Assembly: GCA_044353165.1 (NCBI GenBank)
Contig: JBILCM010000085.1
Span: 1 to 9,231 of the forward strand
Length of the DNA: 9,231 bases
Source of the DNA: JBILCM01 sp044353165
Lineage (GTDB): Bacteria > Bacillota > Bacilli > Paenibacillales > YIM-B00363
Direction of reading: 5' to 3'
Part shown: piece by piece, positions 1-5,397 of the stretch
How positions within the stretch are numbered: the first letter of the stretch is position 1
How the letters are laid out: the number at the start of each line of letters is the position of its first letter
Made by a program: the position numbers and the translations under genes
Notes under the pieces: generated by a model
Database searches by the model: none
Told to the model about the DNA's origin: nothing
The model's input: only the letters and a program-made list of their open reading frames with translations

Positions 1-2
1 AA

Positions 3-176
3 GGTTTCTATTGGACAGAGGCGTATGTGAATGAACAATTAGAGGTCAAAATGGTTCGAGCCGTGCAAGAAGTTCTCTCCATGGCACGATCACGTAACAT
101 CTCTCCGCGTCTAGCTGCCTACATGTTGGGCATTCGCAAGTATGCGGAAGCGAGCCGGTTTCGTGGGTGGTTGTGA
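3..176 (+). CDS. NAD(P)-dependent glutamate dehydrogenase, C-terminal fragment
   Basis: The gene runs in from the left edge and only its last 57 codons plus TGA are present. Glutamate dehydrogenases interconvert glutamate and 2-oxoglutarate plus ammonia in the cytoplasm. The visible tail begins GFYWTEAYVN, has the amphipathic helix with the Leu-Ala-Ala-Tyr-Met segment, and ends in AEASRFRGWL. This matches from memory the C-terminal end of RocG/GudB-type catabolic enzymes of Bacillus relatives (GYYW-x-EEEVN, RLAAYM-x-GIRK-x-AEASRFRGW). The catalytic and nucleotide-binding parts lie outside the window, so cofactor choice and rocG versus gudB cannot be decided. No clear terminator follows: the next gene starts 136 bases downstream and has its own promoter-like box. 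The family call is firm; the exact gene name is not. Confidence 0.88.
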   Translation, partial: GFYWTEAYVNEQLEVKMVRAVQEVLSMARSRNISPRLAAYMLGIRKYAEASRFRGWL

Positions 177-250
177 ATGTGAAGCAAGAAATCACAACAT
201 CAGATAACATGTTGCCAAGATCGGTAAAGCAACTCCTGCAAACATTGGTT

Positions 251-256
251 TATAAT
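251..256 (+). promoter_or_regulatory. Candidate -10 box for the sugar isomerase gene
   Basis: A perfect TATAAT lies 57 bases before the isomerase start. No good -35 hexamer is found at 16-18 bases upstream (AGCAAC at 17), so an activator or a weak promoter would be needed. A start near base 263 would place the palindrome at 275-292 in the 5' leader. Confidence 0.4.
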
Positions 257-274
257 GAGAACCATGTTGAACTC

Positions 275-292
275 TGGCACAAGTTTGTGCCA
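275..292. promoter_or_regulatory. 18-bp palindrome, possible repressor operator or leader hairpin
   Basis: TGGCACAA-GT-TTGTGCCA has perfect 8-bp arms around a 2-base centre. It sits between the TATAAT box (251-256) and the ribosome site (AGGAGG, 295-300) of the isomerase gene. The size and placement fit an operator for a dimeric repressor such as a LacI- or GntR-type protein. With a 2-base loop an RNA hairpin is less likely but could hinder ribosome access. The regulator is not identifiable from the window. Confidence 0.45.
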
Positions 293-312
293 TCAGGAGG
301 TTATGATAACGA

Positions 313-1206
313 ATGCAACAAATCAGGATCGGTACCATTGTGAGCGGGGGCGCTGCCACAGAGTTGATCCCGCAGTTCATCCCTTACGGATTTGAGTCGT
401 TCATCCTGTCGTTCTGGCAAACGACCGGCAACATAGACTTGGTTGAGACGGCCAAGCGTGTGCGAGAGATCGTCGAACAACACGATATTGTCATCAGCGC
501 GGTCAGTATCTTCGGCGATCCTTTGACAGGACAAGGGAACAACCACGACACACGTGCAAGCTGGGAGCGACTGATCGATCATGCCCATCTGTTCGGCACG
601 GATTTGGTCACCGGCTTCACCGGGCGCATTCCCGGAAGTTCCATCGACGAGTCGATGCCTGTGTTTGGTCAAGTGTTCGGAGAGTTGACACAACGTGCAG
701 CCGATCGGGGTGTCCGCATCGCCTTCGAGAACTGCGACATGGGCGGCACCTGGGATCGCGGAGAGTGGAATATTGCACACAACCCCACCGCCTGGGAGAT
801 GATGTTCAATGCATTGCCTTCAAGCGAACATGTCGGATTGCAATGGGAGCCCTGCCACCAGATGGTCAGCCTCATCGATCCGATCCCGCAACTGCGCAAG
901 TGGGTCCATAAGGTGTTCAATGTTCACGGCAAGGATGCGACCATCGCATGGGACATCGTGAAGGAATATGGCATCCATGGACCGAAGCCATTCGTCTGGC
1001 ACCGGACACCTGGCTTTGGTGATACGAACTGGGCAGATCTTATCACCATTCTTCGTCAACACAACTATACGGGTACAATTGACATCGAAGGTTACCATGA
1101 CCCGGTCTATCGCGGCGAGCTGGAATTTACCGGCCAGATTCATGCGCTCCATTACTTGAAGATGTGCCGCGGCGGTACGTATGTACCGAATATCAGAGGG
1201 ATGTAA
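313..1206 (+). CDS. Sugar phosphate isomerase/epimerase, xylose-isomerase-like TIM barrel
   Basis: A 297-residue cytoplasmic protein of the xylose isomerase-like TIM-barrel superfamily (AP_endonuc_2 fold). These are metal-dependent enzymes that isomerise or epimerise sugars, keto-inositols or related acids. The usual metal-site pattern can be followed: Glu139 in AFENCDMGG, Glu179 and His182 in QWEPCH, His205 with Lys207-Asp208 in NVHGKD, Arg231 in HRTPGFGD, and Glu259 in IEGYHD. The Glu at 179 stands where Asp is commoner. There is no signal peptide. ATG at 313 is the only sensible start, because stops lie just upstream in frame (304-309). AGGAGG (295-300) is 12 bases away, rather far. It lies downstream of glutamate dehydrogenase but probably has its own transcription signals. 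No cognate dehydrogenase or kinase is present to reveal the substrate, so IolE/IolI-like or other specificity stays open. The gene is more GC-rich than those to its right. Confidence 0.85.
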   Translation: MQQIRIGTIVSGGAATELIPQFIPYGFESFILSFWQTTGNIDLVETAKRVREIVEQHDIVISAVSIFGDPLTGQGNNHDTRASWERLIDHAHLFGTDLVTGFTGRIPGSSIDESMPVFGQVFGELTQRAADRGVRIAFENCDMGGTWDRGEWNIAHNPTAWEMMFNALPSSEHVGLQWEPCHQMVSLIDPIPQLRKWVHKVFNVHGKDATIAWDIVKEYGIHGPKPFVWHRTPGFGDTNWADLITILRQHNYTGTIDIEGYHDPVYRGELEFTGQIHALHYLKMCRGGTYVPNIRGM

Positions 1207-1240
1207 TCAACAATACGAGTCAGAAGGATCCAGAATCATT

Positions 1241-1281
1241 GCAAAGGTCGAACTCTCTGGTTGAGAAAGTTCGACCTTTGC
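1241..1281. terminator. Long hairpin between convergent genes, possible bidirectional terminator
   Basis: A perfect 14-bp inverted repeat (GCAAAGGTCGAACT at 1241-1254, its complement at 1268-1281) can be extended by CTC/GAG across a 2-base bulge. It lies 35 bases after the isomerase stop and 34 bases before the stop of the convergent GH29 gene. Neither side has a run of T after the stem, so intrinsic termination would be imperfect. It may act as an RNA 3'-end stabiliser, a weak bidirectional terminator, or a factor-assisted stop. Confidence 0.5.
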
Positions 1282-1315
1282 CAAGTTTCATGAATGATAA
1301 CAATAAATTGTAAAA

Positions 1316-2386
1316 TTAAACAAATTGTTTCTTTAGGATTTCCGCTGCTTTGCGCAGTGCCTTCTCTTCGTCTGGATGCAATGAACCATCGCCGAGTGGT
1401 CCAACGTTCATTAACAGATTTGCATTATGAAGATGTGCTCCAGCCATCTGAGATAACACAAACCACTCATCTTTCCGCGGGGCACCTTCCGCATGACCCC
1501 AAGCTTCACACAAGGTAGAACAAATTTCCATTGGTTTGTGATTACGATCCTTGATATATTGCAATTGTACATATTCAGGAGCTAAGAAGTCTTCTGTATT
1601 TGTAACCCCATATTTATAGCTAACAAGTGCATGGGGTTGTATTCGGTGAATCATATCATACAATTCAGGGAGCTGGAACAATGTGTGATCACCAGACTTA
1701 GGCACCCTTACACCATCCAACCATACCCCTGCAACAGCACCATAGTTCGTTAACAGTTCTTCGATTTGGGCATATACAAAATCGACATAGTTTTGGAAAT
1801 TGTACTGCTCTTCTGTCGCATATGTGGGTTCCGGCTTTTCGTAGTCTACCTCAGCAAGTCTTACATTCCAGTCCTTAAAACGAGGTCCATGGGGATGTCT
1901 CCAGTCAAACCCATGTTCATAGAACAGGAATAAACCAAGATTTCTTTTCTCACAAGCTTTCGCCATCTCAGCCACCAAGTCTCGACCTGCAGGTGAGTTG
2001 ACACTGTTAAAATTCGATTGCTTCGTGTCCCACAAGGAGAAGCCTTCACAGTGCTTTGTGACCAAATTGATATATTTCATACCCAGTTCAACGGCGAGGT
2101 CAGCGATGTATTCGGCATCAAACTTTTCGGCGGTGAAAAGATTTTTTAACTTCTCATATTCAGCAACATGGGTTTTGTTATACCATTGTTCAAAAGGGTG
2201 GATGCCATGCAGAGAATATAAGCCGTAATGAATAAACAGACCAAACTTCGCATCCTTAAACCATTGCAATGATGCGGAACGAGGGTCTTGTGCGTACAAT
2301 TCCTCATAACCTTGCAGAAATTTAGGCATGGGTGCTAATACATTGTTCATACGTGTGGAAAGGTTTCCTGACAATGGGGTTGCCAT
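1316..2386 (-). CDS. Alpha-L-fucosidase-like glycoside hydrolase, GH29-type, compact intracellular form
   Basis: A 356-residue protein (from the chosen start) with the GH29 alpha-L-fucosidase layout, a retaining TIM-barrel hydrolase that removes alpha-linked fucose or similar sugars. Motifs in order: WFKDAKFGLFIHYGLYS (HYG at 53-55), the strand-end VTKHCEGFSLWDT (His112), RDLVAEM, GVWLDG with the expected nucleophile Asp224, and the family-typical NANLLMNVGPLGDGSLHPDE near residues 321-340. Secreted fucosidases are longer and carry signal peptides; this one has neither a signal nor a C-terminal beta domain, so it is probably cytoplasmic. An ATG at 2470 opens the same frame but overlaps the predicted -10 box, and the ATG at 2434 has no ribosome site. 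ATG 2386 follows AGGAGG (2400-2405), although 13 bases away. ATG 2350 (MNNVLAPMPKF) is a possible alternative. The usual KHHDGF motif reads KHCEGF here, so specificity may differ. It is divergent from an AraC-type regulator. Confidence 0.85.
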   Translation of the reverse strand: MATPLSGNLSTRMNNVLAPMPKFLQGYEELYAQDPRSASLQWFKDAKFGLFIHYGLYSLHGIHPFEQWYNKTHVAEYEKLKNLFTAEKFDAEYIADLAVELGMKYINLVTKHCEGFSLWDTKQSNFNSVNSPAGRDLVAEMAKACEKRNLGLFLFYEHGFDWRHPHGPRFKDWNVRLAEVDYEKPEPTYATEEQYNFQNYVDFVYAQIEELLTNYGAVAGVWLDGVRVPKSGDHTLFQLPELYDMIHRIQPHALVSYKYGVTNTEDFLAPEYVQLQYIKDRNHKPMEICSTLCEAWGHAEGAPRKDEWFVLSQMAGAHLHNANLLMNVGPLGDGSLHPDEEKALRKAAEILKKQFV

Positions 2387-2399
2387 GAAGCCGATCCAA

Positions 2400-2405
2400 C
2401 CTCCT
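2400..2405 (-). promoter_or_regulatory. Ribosome-binding site favouring the internal GH29 start
   Basis: AGGAGG on the minus strand, 13 bases before ATG 2386. It is the only strong ribosome site in the 5' part of this frame and supports the shorter protein, although the spacing is longer than ideal. Confidence 0.5.
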
Positions 2406-2408
2406 CTC

Positions 2409-2437
2409 TTGATATAGATGTTTTGTTGCTTCATAAT
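2409..2437 (+). promoter_or_regulatory. Sigma-A-like promoter for the AraC-type regulator
   Basis: TTGATA (2409-2414), a 17-base spacer, and CATAAT (2432-2437): five of six matches to each consensus hexamer. The predicted start near 2444 gives a leader of about 100 bases before the regulator. The -10 box runs into the left arm of the inverted repeat at 2436-2458. Confidence 0.55.
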
Positions 2438-2458
2438 TGGTAATGTGGTACTACCAAT
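2436..2458. promoter_or_regulatory. Inverted repeat spanning both divergent transcription starts, candidate operator
   Basis: ATTGGTA, 9 bases, TACCAAT: perfect 7-bp arms. The right arm ends at the predicted start of the GH29 transcript (about 2459), and the predicted start of the regulator transcript (about 2444) falls in the spacer. A protein bound here would affect both promoters. The divergent AraC-family protein is the obvious candidate, but these regulators more often bind direct repeats, so another repressor is possible. In the GH29 RNA it could also form a 5' hairpin. Confidence 0.5.
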
Positions 2459-2465
2459 AAAAAGG

Positions 2466-2494
2466 ATCATACATCACATTCATCGCCATTTCAA
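2466..2494 (-). promoter_or_regulatory. Sigma-A-like promoter for the GH29 gene
   Basis: Read on the minus strand: TTGAAA (2494-2489), a 17-base spacer, TATGAT (2471-2466). The predicted start is near 2459, which leaves a leader of about 73 bases before ATG 2386. Because the -10 box covers the ATG at 2470, that upstream ATG cannot be the start if this promoter is used. Confidence 0.65.
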
Positions 2495-2531
2495 CTTTTT
2501 TTAAGAAGAACAATCCAGATTCATCACCGAA

Positions 2532-2538
2532 AAGGGAG
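2532..2538 (+). promoter_or_regulatory. Ribosome-binding site deciding the AraC-type start
   Basis: AAGGGAG lies 9 bases before ATG 2548, a good spacing. It directly abuts the earlier in-frame ATG at 2539, which therefore lacks a usable site. Confidence 0.6.
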
Positions 2539-2547
2539 ATGAGACTT

Positions 2548-3480
2548 ATGTATACCAAATGGTACAAAGACATTGATCCTGTGCAAAGAGCACAACTTGA
2601 TGGTAAATACACCTATCATGTCCCTGACTTACAGGCGAAAATTGCAGTCAATGGGACGCATTATCGCAGTGTTCAGAACGGGTGGCACTGTCCTGAACAT
2701 GAACATATTCTCTATGAAATTAACTATGTCACAGAAGGTAGCCAAAGATTCACTGTTGCTGGCAAGGACTATGAACAACACCCAGGCGATCTTATGCTGA
2801 TTCAACCGGGAAGTATTCATTCGAGTAAAGCGACTATGGGGATTGGTTTTAGCTATTTTTGCATTCATTTTTATATTGACGACAAGGCTTTTCTCCCCTA
2901 TCTGAACAATGCGAATAATTTGCTCTTTCGTGCCAATTCTACTGTGACACGTCGGGTTTCGCCGGTACTTTACCATATTATCGAACTCATTAAACGGACT
3001 TCGACAACCATCGTCGATCAAATTTACTTGCAAACGAAGTTATTCGAATTAATTGGTGCTTTAATCATTGCCCTAAGAGATGAAACAGAAAAATCTTCCA
3101 ATACCTCGGAACGCAAGAGAAAGCATGCGCTGCACATTGCGGAGAAAATTGATTTGATGATCCAACACCAGACGGAGAAAGATAACAGTCATGAGTTTCT
3201 TCGGAGTATTCAGGATATTGCACAAGAACTTGGCATCAGCACCTCTTATTGCAATCGAGTGTTTAAACAAATCTACAATATTTCTCCACAACAATATTTG
3301 TCTTTCAAAAGGCTTAATGATGCCAAGACCCTGTTATTACAGAGTAACCTGAAGGTGGAGCAAATTGCAGAATCATTAGGATACCATGATATTGCTCACT
3401 TCAGTAAGCAATTCAAACGATGGACAGGTATGAGTCCAAGACAATATGCGGAGCAAATCTTGGATAATCCAAAAACATAA
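2548..3480 (+). CDS. AraC/XylS-family transcriptional regulator with cupin sensor domain
   Basis: A 310-residue DNA-binding regulator. Residues about 45-95 form the cupin sugar-sensing domain, with HCPEHEHILYEINYV and the closing PGDLMLIQPGSIH typical of the AraC_binding family. A charged linker (about 180-195) follows. The C-terminal AraC DNA-binding domain has two helix-turn-helix units: about 221-241 (IQDIAQELGISTSYCNRVFK) and about 270-300 (EQIAESLGYHDIAHFSKQFK, ending in the family signature GMSPRQY). There are no membrane segments, so it is not of the large membrane-bound type. ATG 2548 is preferred over 2539 because AAGGGAG is correctly spaced only for it. It is divergent from the GH29 gene, with overlapping promoter regions, and upstream of the solute-binding protein gene in the same direction. 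It probably controls one or both, using a glycan-derived sugar as effector; the ligand is unknown. Family assignment is firm. Confidence 0.93.
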   Translation: MYTKWYKDIDPVQRAQLDGKYTYHVPDLQAKIAVNGTHYRSVQNGWHCPEHEHILYEINYVTEGSQRFTVAGKDYEQHPGDLMLIQPGSIHSSKATMGIGFSYFCIHFYIDDKAFLPYLNNANNLLFRANSTVTRRVSPVLYHIIELIKRTSTTIVDQIYLQTKLFELIGALIIALRDETEKSSNTSERKRKHALHIAEKIDLMIQHQTEKDNSHEFLRSIQDIAQELGISTSYCNRVFKQIYNISPQQYLSFKRLNDAKTLLLQSNLKVEQIAESLGYHDIAHFSKQFKRWTGMSPRQYAEQILDNPKT

Positions 3481-3485
3481 AATTT

Positions 3486-3497
3486 CATTCTAGAATG
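3486..3497. repeat. 12-bp perfect palindrome after the regulator gene
   Basis: CATTCTAGAATG is a perfect palindrome without a spacer, about 70-85 bases upstream of the predicted start of the lipoprotein transcript. It could be a protein-binding site; no T run follows, so it is not a terminator. Twelve bases can occur by chance. Confidence 0.25.
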
Positions 3498-3501
3498 GCT
3501 C

Positions 3502-3515
3502 GATTTGTCCAAATC
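3502..3515. promoter_or_regulatory. Short inverted repeat upstream of the lipoprotein promoter
   Basis: GATTTG-TC-CAAATC, 6-bp arms around 2 bases, centred about 25 bases before the -35 box at 3533. The position would suit an activator site, but the repeat is short and AT-rich. Confidence 0.25.
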
Positions 3516-3532
3516 AAATACGGATAGTTACA

Positions 3533-3562
3533 TTGACGATGTGAATCCATCGTATATATGAT
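3533..3562 (+). promoter_or_regulatory. Sigma-A-like promoter for the solute-binding lipoprotein gene
   Basis: TTGACG (3533-3538), an 18-base spacer, and TATGAT (3557-3562): five of six matches to each hexamer. The predicted start is near 3569, about 50 bases before ATG 3619. This gives the lipoprotein gene its own promoter, separate from the regulator gene. Confidence 0.6.
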
Positions 3563-3570
3563 TGATTATA

Positions 3571-3586
3571 TTAAAAGCGTTTTCAT
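3571..3586. promoter_or_regulatory. Candidate CcpA cre site
   Basis: TTAAAAGCGTTTTCAT matches the catabolite-responsive element consensus WTGNNARCGNWWWCAW at every position except the third (A for G). It starts a couple of bases after the predicted transcription start, a placement at which CcpA blocks transcription when preferred sugars are present. That fits genes for using a secondary carbon source. Confidence 0.6.
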
Positions 3587-3602
3587 AATTGAGTAAAATC
3601 CA

Positions 3603-3610
3603 AGAGGAGG
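3603..3610 (+). promoter_or_regulatory. Ribosome-binding site deciding the lipoprotein start
   Basis: AGAGGAGG lies 8 bases before ATG 3619. The in-frame TTG at 3589 has no such site, lies next to the cre element, and would put ten polar residues before the signal peptide. Confidence 0.8.
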
Positions 3611-3618
3611 TTTCACGT

Positions 3619-5313
3619 ATGAAAAGTAAGTTCCTGTCATTGCCACTTATAGTTGTACTTATCTTATCGCTTATTGCATGTACTAGCACTTCGAATGTTG
3701 AAGAGACAGCGGAATCGGCAACTGAACAAACCGAGCAGAATGCTGAGGCAGAGCAGAAAGCAGCGGAGGAAGCAGCGGCTCAGGCCCAGGCAGAGTTGGA
3801 AGCGGTGAAGGCGGAGGAAGCCGAAGCATTAGCCGCAGCGGAGAAAGCCGCAGCGGAGAAAGCGGAAGCGGAAAAGTTGTTAGCTGAAGCCAAGACGGAA
3901 GAGGAGAAATTGGCTGCAGAAAAATTGTTGGCTGAAACAGCAGCAGCCGAGAAGGTAGCCGCTCAAGCAATCGCTAAAGCCGAAATTGAAAAGCTTGCTG
4001 CACAGAAAGCTGTTGCAGAGAAAGCAGCCGCAGAGAAAGCGGCTGTAGCGAAAGCAGCTGCTAACAAAACCGCAACGACAACAAAACCTGCAGGACAAAC
4101 AAGCGTTGCACAACCTGCAATAGATACGACACCTGTAACTTTGAAAGTCTGGGATCAACATCCATATCCAGACGATCAATGGGAACAACTTGTTGTAGCA
4201 CCCTTGAAGGAAAAGTATCCCCATATCACATTGGAACGAACAAAATTTGCCCCTGGCATTTCGTTAACAACACGTATTGCCGGCGGTTACAAACCAGACA
4301 TCGTCTTTACCGGATTCTTCTGGGCTGCTGAATTAGCTATGATCGGACTTCCAATGGAATTGGATGACTTAGTCAAAAAACACAACGTCAATCTGAGTGG
4401 ATTTCGAACAGAAGCAGTAGAAGGTATGCGTGTGTTTGGCGAAGGCAAGATGATCGGATTGCCTTACCGCATGAACACACAAGTTCTACTATACAACAAG
4501 GACATTTTTAACCGTTTTGGTATTCCTTTCCCTAAAGACGGTATGACCTACACGCAAGTGATTGACCTGGCGAAGAAACTCACACGTAACGATGCAGGTA
4601 AACAATATTACGGTATCGTGCCAGGTAATCCGAACAGCTTATCAGAACAACGTTCTATTCAAGAAATTAATATGACCACCAACCAAGGTAATTTTGATAA
4701 CAACGACATGAAGAAGATCATGCAGTATTATTTGGACGTCTATAACATACCAGGTTACAGCTGGACAGGAATGCCTTGGGCTAGGCAAGACAGTTTCTAC
4801 AAGGACAAGAGCGCGGCAATGGTCATGGAGTGGGTAGGTAGTCTAACAATTGCAAGAAGCGCAGATCTTACATCAATGAATTGGGATATGGTTACGCTAC
4901 CTACTTGGGAAGATCGTCCCGGGGTCGGCTTAAAGGCAGATGCCCACGTGCTCATGATCTCTCGAGAGTCCAAACATAAAGAGCAAGCATTCTTGGCGAT
5001 TCAACACATTAGCACGAACAAAGAATCACAGATCCGGTTTACGAAGGCGGGATTCTTGCCTGCAGTGACACAAGCCGAAGTAACCAGTCAATTTGCGGTC
5101 GATGCGCCTCACTTGCAAGGAAAAAATCTAAAGACGATTCACATCAATAAATTTGCGCCTGTCATTAAGGTTCATGAATATGATAGCCTCACGAACAAGC
5201 ACGTAAACAATATGCTTAAGGAAATCATTGCGGATAAGATTGATATGAATACTGCATTGCGAAGCAATCAAGAGGCACTGACGAAAGAAATTAAAGAAAA
5301 GATGAGACGATAA
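3619..5313 (+). CDS. ABC-transporter substrate-binding lipoprotein (extracellular family 1) with long Ala/Glu/Lys stalk
   Basis: A 564-residue lipoprotein that should capture a sugar outside the membrane and deliver it to an ABC importer. Residues 1-20 form a lipoprotein signal peptide ending in the lipobox LSLIA-Cys21. Residues about 41-150 are low complexity, almost only Ala, Glu and Lys with Leu, Val and Gln, built from EKAAAEKAAAEK-like units and the repeated EKLLAE. This predicts a long helix or coiled coil, followed by a Thr/Pro/Gln linker (about 151-172). The binding domain starts near 173 (VTLKVWDQHPYP) and shows typical features of family 1 binding proteins: YKPDIVFTGFF (about 224-234), GLPYRMNTQVLLYNKDIFNRFGI (about 280-302), KDKSAAMVMEW, and a late ISRESKHKEQAFLAI helix. 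Ordinary members are about 420-450 residues, so the excess is the stalk. No permease or ATPase genes are visible next to it. The ligand is unknown. Confidence 0.88.
   Translation: MKSKFLSLPLIVVLILSLIACTSTSNVEETAESATEQTEQNAEAEQKAAEEAAAQAQAELEAVKAEEAEALAAAEKAAAEKAEAEKLLAEAKTEEEKLAAEKLLAETAAAEKVAAQAIAKAEIEKLAAQKAVAEKAAAEKAAVAKAAANKTATTTKPAGQTSVAQPAIDTTPVTLKVWDQHPYPDDQWEQLVVAPLKEKYPHITLERTKFAPGISLTTRIAGGYKPDIVFTGFFWAAELAMIGLPMELDDLVKKHNVNLSGFRTEAVEGMRVFGEGKMIGLPYRMNTQVLLYNKDIFNRFGIPFPKDGMTYTQVIDLAKKLTRNDAGKQYYGIVPGNPNSLSEQRSIQEINMTTNQGNFDNNDMKKIMQYYLDVYNIPGYSWTGMPWARQDSFYKDKSAAMVMEWVGSLTIARSADLTSMNWDMVTLPTWEDRPGVGLKADAHVLMISRESKHKEQAFLAIQHISTNKESQIRFTKAGFLPAVTQAEVTSQFAVDAPHLQGKNLKTIHINKFAPVIKVHEYDSLTNKHVNNMLKEIIADKIDMNTALRSNQEALTKEIKEKMRR
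3739..4068 (+). repeat. Low-complexity coding repeat for the Ala/Glu/Lys stalk
   Basis: This stretch codes for residues about 41-150 of the lipoprotein and is made of degenerate GCA/GCG-GAG-AAA units. It contains a perfect tandem 15-bp copy (GCCGCAGCGGAGAAA at 3832-3846 and 3847-3861) and a near-perfect one at 4015-4044. Such DNA can change length by slippage or recombination without losing frame, since the units are multiples of three. Confidence 0.75.
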
Positions 5314-5326
5314 TCAGACCATCAAC

Positions 5327-5367
5327 AAGCCCAGCTCCTTGCAATCTGGAGCTGGGTTTTATATTTT
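5327..5367 (+). terminator. Intrinsic terminator after the lipoprotein gene
   Basis: The 9-bp stem CCCAGCTCC (5330-5338) and GGAGCTGGG (5348-5356) encloses a 9-base loop and is followed by TTTTATATTTT. It lies 13 bases after the lipoprotein stop. The gene at 5407 begins only 40 bases further on and has no convincing promoter, so partial read-through is likely. Confidence 0.85.
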
Positions 5368-5390
5368 AATTCGTTGCTATTCATTTTAAA

Positions 5391-5397
5391 AAAGGAG
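5391..5397 (+). promoter_or_regulatory. Ribosome-binding site deciding a TTG start
   Basis: AAAGGAG lies 9 bases before TTG 5407. The earlier in-frame TTG at 5374 has no ribosome site and would place the site inside the coding region. Confidence 0.65.

Noticed and set aside
195..214. Inverted repeat CAACAT-8-ATGTTG after glutamate dehydrogenase
   Set aside because: Arms are only 6 bp and AT-rich, with no T run after it, so it cannot be supported as a terminator or operator.
179..343. GTG-started frame of 54 codons between glutamate dehydrogenase and the isomerase
   Set aside because: It has no ribosome site, runs through the promoter, palindrome and ribosome site of the isomerase gene, and overlaps that gene's start by 31 bases. 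The product resembles nothing I know.
303..395. ATG directly after AGGAGG, out of frame with the isomerase
   Set aside because: Only 2 bases separate it from the ribosome site, the frame stops after 30 codons, and the isomerase frame has clear family motifs from ATG 313.
820..1152. Reverse-strand frame of 110 codons inside the isomerase gene
   Set aside because: It lies wholly within a gene with recognisable metal-site motifs and has no ribosome site or family resemblance.
3589..3618. TTG start extending the lipoprotein by ten residues
   Set aside because: No ribosome site precedes it, and it would add polar residues ahead of the signal peptide. AGAGGAGG is correctly placed for ATG 3619.
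3683..3970. Leu/Pro-rich reverse-strand frame over the lipoprotein stalk
   Set aside because: It is the antisense shadow of an Ala/Glu/Lys repeat: low-complexity GC-rich codons keep the opposite strand free of stops. No start signals.
3739..4068. Repeat stretch considered as a CRISPR-like or satellite array
   Set aside because: Units are short, degenerate, contiguous and in frame with a clear coding sequence; there are no unique spacers.
3880..4224. Cys/Phe-rich reverse-strand frame over the stalk
   Set aside because: Also a shadow of the repeat region; it contradicts the lipoprotein frame, which has signal peptide, lipobox and binding-domain motifs.
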